The notes below the pieces were generated by a model, which was given only the letters and a program-made list of their open reading frames with translations, was not told where the DNA came from and searched no databases. A stretch of DNA of 9,558 bases, taken from positions 1 through 9,558 of the forward strand of contig JAIOTR010000058.1 in the NCBI GenBank assembly GCA_021106665.1. The letters are read 5' to 3'. Both the position numbers and the translations under genes were made by a program. This stretch comes from Bacteroidales bacterium. Lineage in GTDB: Bacteria; Bacteroidota; Bacteroidia; Bacteroidales; JAADJA01. This document shows positions 1-6,863 of the stretch, piece after piece. Position 1 is the first letter of the stretch. Every line of letters begins with the position of its first letter.

Positions 1-1325
1 CCATCAACACGCCAGTATGTTTTTTCAAGGACTTTGATGATGTATTGCCTTTCAAATTCTGCCAGGGGAAGGAATTTATTGTCTTCTTCAAAATCCGGTT
101 TAAGAAGTTGTTCAATAACTAAAGATGATGAGGTTGAGAGTATAACAGCTCTTTCAATAATATTTTCAAGTTCGCGAATGTTACCGGGCCAGGAATATGC
201 CTGCAACTGCTTTATAGTTTTTTGAGAAATGCGTTTAATGTTTTTTCCCATTTTGTGATTAAATTGCTCTACAAAATGCTTTACTAACAATGGGATGTCT
301 GAAATTCGGTCTCGCAATGGGGCAATGGTTATGGGATAAACATTGATGCGATAGTATAAATCTTTCCTGAAAAGTTTTTTATCTATGTGTTCTTCAAGAT
401 TTCTATTTGTGGCAGCAATAATCCTGACATTTACTTTTATTGTTTTTGGATTTCCTATTCTTTCAAACTCCCCCTCCTGCAAAACCCGCAAAAGTTTGGA
501 CTGTAGTTCGATGGGGATTTCACCTATTTCGTCAAGAAAGATCGTACCTCCGTTTGCCAGTTCAAATCTTCCTATCTGCTTTTGGATTGCGCCTGTAAAG
601 GCTCCTTTCTCGTGGCCAAACAGCTCGCTTTCGATAAGTGCGGCAGGCAGGGATGCACAGTTCACTTTTATGTAGGGTTTGTCCTTTCGTTTGCTTTTGT
701 TGTGAATTGCCGCTGCAAAAAGCTCTTTACCTGTTCCTGTTTCTCCTTCAAGCAATACGGTGGAATCTGTCGCAGCCACCTGCTCAATTCGGTAAAGGCT
801 GTGTATCAAAGGCTCACTCTCGCCAATTATATCATTATAGTCGTGTTCTGTTCTTATCTCATCACGCAAATAGATGTTTTCGGCCTGAAGTTGATTTTTC
901 AAATTGTTTAATTCAGCAATTACATCTTTAAGTTCCTTCTCTGTTTCCTTTAATTTAGTAATACTTATTGCCATCCCAATAAAATACTCCTGACCATTCA
1001 CAACAGCATAACTGCCGGAGCCAATATATGGCATAATTTTGCCGGATTTTGATAAAAGGTTGTATTCAATAGTTTGTTCTTTCTTCTCTGCAAAAATCCT
1101 TTGCATTGCTTCGAGCGTCCGTTCCCTGTCATCCTCATAAATGAATTCAGCTATATATTTGTGATATAACTCATCTTTCGCGTAACCCAGAATGGATTCA
1201 ATATTCTTATTCCATAGCAACATCTTCCCCTCTTTATCAAAAACATAAGCAAGTTCAGGCATACCCTGTAAAATGGTTTCTCCTGAAAAGGGAATCACCG
1301 GATTGTGTTTTTTTGAATTAGCCAT
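1..1325 (-). CDS. PAS-domain sigma-54-dependent transcriptional activator (C-terminus cut by window edge)
   Basis: Activator of sigma-54 RNA polymerase: it binds an enhancer, senses a signal through PAS, and hydrolyses ATP to open promoters. The open frame runs from ATG 1325-1323 to the left edge, 441 complete codons. A PAS domain lies at about residues 17-125, a probable coiled-coil linker at 125-160, and an AAA+ domain from about 165. Visible motifs are Walker A GETGTGK (194-200), the sigma-54 contact loop GAFTGA (241-246), Walker B GTIFLDE (260-266), the RKDLYYR segment (320-326) and sensor II WPGNIREL (379-386). The last residues, KVLEKTYWRVDG, match the entry to the Fis-type helix-turn-helix, so roughly 30 residues lie outside the window. 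There is no N-terminal receiver, so this is not a standard response regulator; the input is the PAS fold, ligand unknown. It lies 137 bp downstream of the efflux channel gene, with its own -7 box, so co-regulation with efflux is possible but not shown. Confidence 0.95.
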   Translation of the reverse strand, partial: MANSKKHNPVIPFSGETILQGMPELAYVFDKEGKMLLWNKNIESILGYAKDELYHKYIAEFIYEDDRERTLEAMQRIFAEKKEQTIEYNLLSKSGKIMPYIGSGSYAVVNGQEYFIGMAISITKLKETEKELKDVIAELNNLKNQLQAENIYLRDEIRTEHDYNDIIGESEPLIHSLYRIEQVAATDSTVLLEGETGTGKELFAAAIHNKSKRKDKPYIKVNCASLPAALIESELFGHEKGAFTGAIQKQIGRFELANGGTIFLDEIGEIPIELQSKLLRVLQEGEFERIGNPKTIKVNVRIIAATNRNLEEHIDKKLFRKDLYYRINVYPITIAPLRDRISDIPLLVKHFVEQFNHKMGKNIKRISQKTIKQLQAYSWPGNIRELENIIERAVILSTSSSLVIEQLLKPDFEEDNKFLPLAEFERQYIIKVLEKTYWRVD

Positions 1326-1344
1326 CACTAACAGATAAGTAATA

Positions 1345-1352
1345 CAAAAGTA
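1345..1352 (-). promoter_or_regulatory. Bacteroidota -7 promoter box for the sigma-54 activator gene
   Basis: On the minus strand this reads TACTTTTG, an exact match to TAnnTTTG. It would place a transcript start about 13 nt before the ATG at 1325. No convincing -33 TTTG is seen about 19 bases upstream. The 137-bp gap to the TolC-like gene (1326-1462) otherwise holds AT-rich sequence and no clear terminator. Confidence 0.4.
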
Positions 1353-1462
1353 ATCAGTATTTTGAATTTAATTTTAATTTTTTGGTGAGTGCTATTGGAT
1401 AGTATTTAATATTCTATTTGCAAAGGCACAGTTACCTTTAAATTGATGCTTTATGATCAAGG

Positions 1463-2950
1463 TTATAAAAGCTCTTTGTAGTCAACCATAATCGGCAAAT
1501 TATTTTCAAAATCATACAGCGTTAGCTTTCGCAATTCATAATAATTGCGCCAATAAGTCCATAGCGATGAATAATAATTGCTTTTCGAGTTATCAGCTTC
1601 CGTTTGGGCAATGTTCAGATCAGTAATGCTGATCTTGCCTATTAAATATCTTGCTTTTGTAATATCATAGCCTTTTTGGGCTACGGTATCTGATTTGGCA
1701 GCAATCCTTAATTGATTGTATTGCATATTAAACCGGGCGACTTTTAGAAAAATTTCCTGGTCAAAATCTATCTGGTCCTGTTCAACTGTTGTTCTGATTA
1801 TTTCCTGGTTCGATTGAGCTATTCTGATTCTTCCTTTAGCAGCGCCCCAGTCAAGAATGGGTAATGTTAGTCCAAGCCGTAATTGCTGATTATCTGAAGG
1901 ATTATTCAAATTTTTTATGTATTGTGCATCTTGTGTATAACCAAACACGGCAAACAATTCTGCATCAAATCGTCCATCTAATTTTGCGCGGGCTACTTCA
2001 CTTTCAGCTTCAATTAATCGCCTGGTAAAAGACATGGCTTCAGAACTGTTTTCACGTGCTTTTTCTAAAGCTTTAACTGCATTTACCATAAAGGGAGTTA
2101 TTTGTGACGGGGATATTAATGTAATATCTGTTCCATCTTTAATCCGCAGATACGATTTAAAACGAAACAATTGAGTCTCAACATCCAGCATTGCATCATC
2201 TACGGCTGCGCTTGCCCTTAGATACTGCAGTTCTAACTGTAACAAATCATTTTCTGCAATTTTGCCAAGGTTATATCTGCCTTGTGCAATTTTAAAAAGT
2301 GTATCATAATTCGCAGCATTGATGATGGCTATCTTTTCTTTTATTTGTGCCAGCAATAAATTAAAAAAATGATTTGTTGCAGTCAACGATACCTCTTCCA
2401 TTTCCTCGATGTATTTCTTTTTGGCTTCAGTATATTTCATGGGTTCAATTTTTCTCTCCCATTTATATGGATTATACTGAAATATTGGCTGTTGGTAGGT
2501 GATATTAAAGAGGTCTGAGCTATAGGATGTTGAGTCTTTAATGAAGTTATCTAAGCGGGTTAAATCGGAGTTAAGGGATACAGTTCCGCCTGTGAATCCA
2601 ATTTTTTGACTAACGGTTAATCCGGCATAAAGCCAGTTTTCAGTCCGGTAATAAAATTCTGAGCCATCCACAGTATTAAGCCTGTCAATTGATTTATTGA
2701 AATCAGGTAAATATCCTGATAAAACCAAAGATGGAAGATAAGAAGCTTTGTAAGATTTATATTGCCAATAACTGGCCCTGAACCCGTGTTTTGCCAGTAA
2801 GGCATCCGGCGACTGCTTTTTAGCAATTTGCAATGTTTCCCTTAAATTGAGTTTCCATATCTCATCCTGCGCCTGCACAGTAGTGGTGATAATAAAAAGT
2901 ATTAAAACAATGTTTAATATGCGGAGCCCTTTGTATTTTAATCTATTCAT
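1463..2950 (-). CDS. TolC-like outer-membrane efflux protein
   Basis: Outer-membrane channel of a tripartite exporter: a trimeric beta-barrel with a long periplasmic alpha-helical tunnel that docks with the adaptor. The chosen start is the ATG at 2950, giving 495 aa, because it yields a compact signal peptide (basic MNRLKYKGLR, hydrophobic core, cleavage after VQAQ at about residue 28). The ATG at 2971 would add seven residues (MVLMVIN) and is a less natural signal start. The mature protein begins with the OEP-like stretch LNLRETLQIAKKQSPDALLA and has long amphipathic helical segments around residues 160-300 and 380-470, consistent with the two OEP repeats. The motif LRLGLTLPILDWGAAKGRIR near residue 370 is typical of TolC-family strand-helix junctions. 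It is the last gene of the efflux operon, 54 bp after the permease from this start. The substrate is unknown. Confidence 0.93.
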   Translation of the reverse strand: MNRLKYKGLRILNIVLILFIITTTVQAQDEIWKLNLRETLQIAKKQSPDALLAKHGFRASYWQYKSYKASYLPSLVLSGYLPDFNKSIDRLNTVDGSEFYYRTENWLYAGLTVSQKIGFTGGTVSLNSDLTRLDNFIKDSTSYSSDLFNITYQQPIFQYNPYKWERKIEPMKYTEAKKKYIEEMEEVSLTATNHFFNLLLAQIKEKIAIINAANYDTLFKIAQGRYNLGKIAENDLLQLELQYLRASAAVDDAMLDVETQLFRFKSYLRIKDGTDITLISPSQITPFMVNAVKALEKARENSSEAMSFTRRLIEAESEVARAKLDGRFDAELFAVFGYTQDAQYIKNLNNPSDNQQLRLGLTLPILDWGAAKGRIRIAQSNQEIIRTTVEQDQIDFDQEIFLKVARFNMQYNQLRIAAKSDTVAQKGYDITKARYLIGKISITDLNIAQTEADNSKSNYYSSLWTYWRNYYELRKLTLYDFENNLPIMVDYKELL

Positions 2951-3004
2951 ATTTATTACCATTAAGACCATATGTTGGTTTTACAATAATCTTTTTAATT
3001 ATAC

Positions 3005-4360
3005 TTAATCATGCCGTAACGACTCAACCGGTTCCTGCTCTGCAGCTCGTTTAGCCGGCATATATCCAAACAGTATCCCTACTGCCACTGAAACGCCAAA
3101 TGATACCAGAATCGATAAGGGCGAAACGATGGTTAAGATATCTGTAATCTGCATAATAATTTTAGACAGAGCAATTCCAAGAATGATACCTATTAAGCCT
3201 CCTGTAATACTTATCATTGTGGCTTCAGCCAGAAATTGAAAAACTATGTCTTTCCTCGTAGCGCCTGTTGCTCTTCGAACTCCTATTTCCCTTATTCTTT
3301 CCATCACAGATGCAAGCATGATGTTCATGATGCCAATACCACCCACAATCAATGAAATACTGGCAATGGCGCCCAGAACTATATTGAAAATGTCTTTTGT
3401 ACGTTGCTCCTGCTTTAATAACATTTCCGGTACTTTAATTTCAAAATCCTCAACATTTGCATGGCGTCGCACAAGCATTTTTTTTAACACCTTTACAGTA
3501 GTTGCCAATTGAGTGCTTTCTTTCACTTGCACAACAATCTTATCTATCTGGTGGTAATTTAGTTCTTCATTTACACCTGAACCGGAACCAAATGCAGCAA
3601 ACCCGCCATTCCAAATAACAACCGACTCAGATCCTCCATGAATGGAAGAGCTTGTAATGATTGACCGGTCTTTATATCTTAATAGAATGGTTTGAATAGG
3701 GGCATAAATATTTATATTGTAATCACTTATTCCCAGTTCTTCTGTATTACCTATATTTATATTCCTTTTCTCAAGTACCCCGATAACTTTCAACCAAAGA
3801 TTGCCACATTTAATGAATTTTCCCAGAGGATCTTCCTGTGGAAAAAATTTGGATGCTATTTTTGGCCCGATTATGCATACTGCACTGCCAGTTTCGAGTT
3901 GGTCTTGAGTGAACATATATCCTTTTTGAAGTTCTAGATTAAAGACCGTGAAAAAATCAGGTGAAACTCCTGTGAGGGTTGCTGAACTTCTTATTCTATC
4001 CTTAACAATAAAAGTATTATAAATAACTTCAGGACTAACTTTCTCAATAGTGGGTATTATCGATTTAAAACCCTGGGCATCCATTAAAGTTAATCCCGGC
4101 GAATATTTCTTTGCCTGGCTTTTCCCTTCTTCATCATCGCTTGCCGAAGAATTTTCAATCAAAGGAGTTATGATAATATTGTTGACACCCACCAACTTCA
4201 TCTGGTCAAGTATTTCTTTTTGCGCCCCGTTTCCTATGGCCATCATTGCAATAACAGCAGCCACACCGAATATTATCCCCAGCGCCGTAAGAATAGAGCG
4301 GAACCTGTTGGCGAAAACTGCTTCAAGGGCAATATTGATTATTTGAAGGTACCTTTCCAA
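3005..4360 (-). CDS. MacB/FtsX-type ABC transporter permease, TTG start, no ATPase domain
   Basis: Inner-membrane permease of a mechanotransmission ABC exporter (MacB/FtsX superfamily), 451 aa. Transmembrane segments are at about 22-43, 327-350, 377-403 and 413-434. A large periplasmic MacB-like domain lies between the first and second. Hallmarks are NRFRSILTALGIIFGVAAV at the first helix, MERIREIGVRRATGATRKDI after the second, and the C-terminal PAKRAAEQEPVESLR. Family members of this half-size form need a separate nucleotide-binding subunit; none is encoded in this window. The start is TTG 4360-4358: an in-frame stop lies just upstream and no in-frame ATG precedes the first membrane helix. 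The N-terminus ERYLQIINIALEAVFANRFRS matches the usual short cytoplasmic lead, so the TTG call fits. A seven-codon mini-ORF ends one base before it. It is co-transcribed with the adaptor (54-bp gap) and the TolC-like gene. Confidence 0.93.
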   Translation of the reverse strand: MERYLQIINIALEAVFANRFRSILTALGIIFGVAAVIAMMAIGNGAQKEILDQMKLVGVNNIIITPLIENSSASDDEEGKSQAKKYSPGLTLMDAQGFKSIIPTIEKVSPEVIYNTFIVKDRIRSSATLTGVSPDFFTVFNLELQKGYMFTQDQLETGSAVCIIGPKIASKFFPQEDPLGKFIKCGNLWLKVIGVLEKRNINIGNTEELGISDYNINIYAPIQTILLRYKDRSIITSSSIHGGSESVVIWNGGFAAFGSGSGVNEELNYHQIDKIVVQVKESTQLATTVKVLKKMLVRRHANVEDFEIKVPEMLLKQEQRTKDIFNIVLGAIASISLIVGGIGIMNIMLASVMERIREIGVRRATGATRKDIVFQFLAEATMISITGGLIGIILGIALSKIIMQITDILTIVSPLSILVSFGVSVAVGILFGYMPAKRAAEQEPVESLRHD

Positions 4361-4361
4361 A

Positions 4362-4385
4362 TTATTCTGGTTTTAGATTATTCAT
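4362..4385 (-). other. Seven-codon mini-ORF just upstream of the permease TTG start
   Basis: On the minus strand, ATG at 4385 encodes MNNLKPE and stops with TAA at 4364-4362. One base (4361) separates it from the permease TTG start at 4360. The geometry suits a leader that delivers terminating ribosomes to a weak start. It could also be chance, or the remains of an ATG-initiated N-terminus lost by a one-base shift. Confidence 0.3.
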
Positions 4386-4414
4386 AGATAAAAATCGTTT
4401 TTATTTTGCCGGAT

Positions 4415-5767
4415 TTACTTCTTTCCTTCAGGCCGTTTTTTATATCCGCGTTTGCCCCGTTTTTCAATTTGTTTATCTTCTTTCTGATTTATTTCTTTCT
4501 GTTCATTTTTTTCCTGGAATTGTTGTAACAGTTCTTGCTCTAATAAGTCAAGTTTAAATTCTTTATAATTTCCGTGAGGCACTAAATACACATCATCTCC
4601 TTCTTGTAAACCTGCTTTAATTATTATTTCATTTTCATTGGTTTTGCCAACAATAACTTGCTTTCTGGAGTTTCGCATAACAACATATGAAACGGTATCC
4701 TCATTATAAACGCATTCAATGGGAACAAATAAAGCGCTGTCAATTACATCAGTAATAATTATATTTTTTGTTGTCATAGCAGGGCGCATTACCGAGTCGA
4801 ATTCGTTTACCTCAATCACCACTTCAAATACCTTGGCATTGGTATTTTTCATTTGTTCTCCTATGTTGGCCACTTCAGTAACCACTCCGGTAAATTTCTT
4901 TTCCGGAAAAGCGTCAATCCCTACATCCACATGCTGATTAACTTTAACTTTACTAATATCAATTTCGTTAACATAGGTTTTCGATACCATTTCAGATAGA
5001 TTAGGAAGTGTGGCTACAACATTGTCCCAGGCGCTGATCTGTGAGCCAACACCTTGTTTCTTTCCATCCCAATCACGTTTGTAAATAACCATTCCTGCTT
5101 TAGGGGCGAAAACAGTAAACTCACCCAGAATGTCTGCCATTTCATTGTATTTTCTATGTGCTTTGTTTAATTGCCCTGAAACTTCCTGCATGGTTGCATT
5201 GGCTTTTTCAAGTCGTAATTGATAGTTTTTTATTGCCTGGCTTAAACCTCTTTCGGCTTTTTCCAGCTCAATTTCAACCTGCCTGATAGTAGCCGGAGGT
5301 TCAAATTTAGATTGCTCGAGTTGAATTTTCTTTTCTTCAAGTGCGTATTCCAGGTTGATCAGCTCATCCCGAAGATTTCTTAGCTCCAGCGTTGTATCGA
5401 GTTTTGTTTTTGTATATTGGGTTTCTAATTGTTCAATCTCTAATTCCTGGTCTTTCAGTTTATTAGCCAGTTCTGTCCTGTCAAGGGATGCAACAAAATC
5501 ACCTGAGTCCACCACTGTGCCATCTGCGACAATCTCTTCAATTTTAACATTCCAAATCCTAACCTGACGTAAGTTTCCTGGCCCAAATATTTTTTCTGAA
5601 CTTTTGGCTTCAAGTTCACCTGTTGTTGTAACAGAAATATTAAATTCCCCGGCTTTTACCTTTACCTGAATGGTTTCAGTTGAAGTTTCTTTCGTTCCCA
5701 GAAAATAATACAAGGCAAAAATGATGATGATAATAATGCCAATGGTAATGTATATTTGTTTTTTCAT
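4415..5767 (-). CDS. HlyD/MacA-like periplasmic adaptor (membrane fusion protein) of an efflux system
   Basis: Adaptor that bridges the inner-membrane permease and the TolC-like channel. It is 450 aa: an N-terminal membrane anchor at about 5-23 (run of isoleucines, no lipobox); two half-lipoyl segments at about 66-96 and 216-254; a coiled-coil hairpin between them at about 97-213, rich in E, L, K and Q; a beta-barrel at about 258-338; and a membrane-proximal domain at about 345-400. The lipoyl second half carries FTVFAPKAGMVIY, typical of the family. The last 45 residues (405-450) are an extra low-complexity tail rich in Q, E and K, ending in a strongly basic stretch KRGKRGYKKRPEGKK. It is the first gene of the efflux operon, with a promoter box about 50 bp upstream. 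Confidence 0.93.
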   Translation of the reverse strand: MKKQIYITIGIIIIIIFALYYFLGTKETSTETIQVKVKAGEFNISVTTTGELEAKSSEKIFGPGNLRQVRIWNVKIEEIVADGTVVDSGDFVASLDRTELANKLKDQELEIEQLETQYTKTKLDTTLELRNLRDELINLEYALEEKKIQLEQSKFEPPATIRQVEIELEKAERGLSQAIKNYQLRLEKANATMQEVSGQLNKAHRKYNEMADILGEFTVFAPKAGMVIYKRDWDGKKQGVGSQISAWDNVVATLPNLSEMVSKTYVNEIDISKVKVNQHVDVGIDAFPEKKFTGVVTEVANIGEQMKNTNAKVFEVVIEVNEFDSVMRPAMTTKNIIITDVIDSALFVPIECVYNEDTVSYVVMRNSRKQVIVGKTNENEIIIKAGLQEGDDVYLVPHGNYKEFKLDLLEQELLQQFQEKNEQKEINQKEDKQIEKRGKRGYKKRPEGKK

Positions 5768-5817
5768 TCTGATAAAGAATTAATTCATGATAGATAAAAT
5801 TAATAAAAGAGATCAAA

Positions 5818-5825
5818 CAAAGATA
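5818..5825 (-). promoter_or_regulatory. Bacteroidota -7 promoter box for the efflux operon
   Basis: The minus strand reads TATCTTTG, an exact TAnnTTTG match. It predicts a transcript start near 5811 and a leader of about 44 nt before the adaptor ATG at 5767. The -33 region is weak. It lies in the same divergent intergenic region as the plus-strand box at 5924-5931. Confidence 0.45.
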
Positions 5826-5923
5826 AAAATAAAAAGCAGGTTTAGTTTTTAAATAGATTTTATTAAAGAATTTCAAATATGTAATCAGATATAAAACGCT
5901 TTCTGACTAAAATTTATTTTTCC

Positions 5924-5931
5924 TATTTTTG
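5924..5931 (+). promoter_or_regulatory. Bacteroidota -7 promoter box for the DUF1573–yajC–YbbR–coaE string
   Basis: Reads TATTTTTG, an exact TAnnTTTG match, with a weak -33-like TTCTG at 5901-5905 (18-base spacing). The predicted transcript start near 5938 leaves only about 12 nt before the ATG at 5950. This box overlaps the upstream TTG at 5929 that could be mistaken for the start codon, which argues against that start. Confidence 0.55.
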
Positions 5932-5949
5932 CACTCCTTAAATTGTGTT

Positions 5950-6402
5950 ATGTTTTTTAGAAAGATATTTGTTATTTCGGGTCTGATAATCTTTACTTTG
6001 AGCGCTTGTAATAATCAGGACAGCGGACGGCTATCGACTGATGTGGTTACAAATCCTAATACAGCCTCCGGTGAGAAGAAGGATATTTTACCAATCATCG
6101 AATTTGAAAAAGATGTTCATGATTTTGGGAGGGTAATTCAGGGAGAGAAAGTTTCTTATAAATTTAAATTTAAGAACACAGGTAAATCAGATCTGATCAT
6201 TTCACAAGTAAATAGCAGTTGTGGTTGTACCGTTACTAAATTTCCAAAGAAACCCATTAAACCGGGAGTTGAAGGTAAAATAACAGTCACTTTCGATAGC
6301 GAGGGCAGAAAGGGTATACAAAACAAAGCGGTGACAGTAGTAACAAATTGCCAACCACCTGCTGTAATAGTCAGGATTAAGGCAAGTATTGTAGTGCTTT
6401 AA
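5950..6402 (+). CDS. DUF1573-domain lipoprotein
   Basis: Envelope lipoprotein with one DUF1573 (Ig-like, ASPM/SPD-2/Hydin-related) domain, 150 aa from ATG 5950. A longer frame from TTG 5929 is rejected because that codon sits inside the promoter box. The N-terminus is a classical lipoprotein signal: basic MFFRK, hydrophobic core, lipobox LSAC with lipidated Cys20. Asparagine follows the cysteine, so no obvious inner-membrane retention signal is seen. The domain at about 50-150 starts IIEFEKDVHDFGRVIQGE, contains the hallmark SSCGCTV (Cys91, Cys93), then PIKPGVEGKITVTFDSEGR. DUF1573 proteins are abundant in Bacteroidota and their molecular role is largely unknown. It is the first gene of a plus-strand string; yajC follows after 74 bp. 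Confidence 0.9.
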   Translation: MFFRKIFVISGLIIFTLSACNNQDSGRLSTDVVTNPNTASGEKKDILPIIEFEKDVHDFGRVIQGEKVSYKFKFKNTGKSDLIISQVNSSCGCTVTKFPKKPIKPGVEGKITVTFDSEGRKGIQNKAVTVVTNCQPPAVIVRIKASIVVL

Positions 6403-6476
6403 ATTCTATATTAAGTAATTATTAAATTGAATTAAAAAGACAATTGCTTTATAAAACAAGTTAAAAAAATAAAACT

Positions 6477-6806
6477 ATGAGTTTAATGAATTTTTTACTT
6501 TTTATGCCAACATCTGAAGGACAGGAAGGTGGTGGATTTATGAGTTTTCTTCCTTTAATAGCTATTGTTTTGGTTTTCTATTTGTTCTTCATTCGTCCTC
6601 AGATGAAAAAGAGCAAGGATCAAAAGAAATACCGGGAAGCATTAAAAAAAGGAGATAAAGTAGTTACCATTGGCGGTATTCATGGAAAGATTGTTGAAAT
6701 GCAGGAGACTACCCTAACAATTGAAGTGGAAGGACAGAACAAACTGAGAATTGAGAAATCAGCTGTTGCAATGGATGGTACTTCTCAATTAGGACAGAGA
6801 AAATAA
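6477..6806 (+). CDS. yajC: YajC, Sec translocase accessory subunit
   Basis: Small inner-membrane protein that associates with SecDF and the SecYEG translocon. It is 109 aa, the usual length. An N-terminal glycine-rich lead is followed by one transmembrane helix at about 22-39 ending in the family signature FFIRPQMKKSKDQKK. Then comes the soluble domain with LKKGDKVVTIGGIHGKI (about 57-72) and TLTIEV. ATG 6477 is chosen; ATG 6486 three codons in would also keep the helix. It lies between the DUF1573 lipoprotein and a YbbR-like protein, as is common in Bacteroidota. A strong hairpin follows the stop codon. Confidence 0.96.
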   Translation: MSLMNFLLFMPTSEGQEGGGFMSFLPLIAIVLVFYLFFIRPQMKKSKDQKKYREALKKGDKVVTIGGIHGKIVEMQETTLTIEVEGQNKLRIEKSAVAMDGTSQLGQRK

Positions 6807-6810
6807 ATAT

Positions 6811-6845
6811 TAACTTTTAAGCGGGTCAAAACCGCTTGGAAGTTA
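6811..6845 (+). other. 14-bp stem-loop between yajC and the YbbR-like gene
   Basis: Positions 6811-6824 pair with 6832-6845 without bulges (12 Watson-Crick pairs and two central U·G pairs), with a 7-nt loop GTCAAAA. The stem includes AAGCGG/CCGCTT. No T-run follows, so it is not a standard intrinsic terminator. It ends 18 nt before the TTG start of the next gene and could be an mRNA-processing, stability or translation-control element. Confidence 0.6.
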
Positions 6846-6863
6846 TAGTTAAAACTAGGCGCT

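Noticed and set aside
34..931. Several plus-strand open frames at the left end
   Set aside because: They are antisense to the strongly supported sigma-54 activator and have no protein-family character.
1420..1429. GTGCCTTTGC on the minus strand as a sigma-54 promoter for the activator
   Set aside because: The GG and GC elements are not at the required 10-base spacing; the resemblance is only superficial.
1430..1467. Imperfect stem-loop at the end of the TolC-like gene as a terminator
   Set aside because: The pairing is short and interrupted (TAACCTT against AAGGTAA with a mismatch) and no T-run follows on the minus strand.
5676..5876. Minus-strand 66-codon open frame overlapping the adaptor start
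   Set aside because: Its composition is that of AT-rich intergenic DNA, and it overlaps the adaptor signal anchor in another frame.
5929..5949. TTG start adding seven residues to the DUF1573 lipoprotein
   Set aside because: The TTG overlaps the -7 promoter box, and the ATG at 5950 starts a perfect lipoprotein signal peptide.
6811..6845. yajC–YbbR hairpin as an intrinsic terminator
   Set aside because: It has a strong stem but no downstream T-tract, and the next gene is in the same direction and close by.
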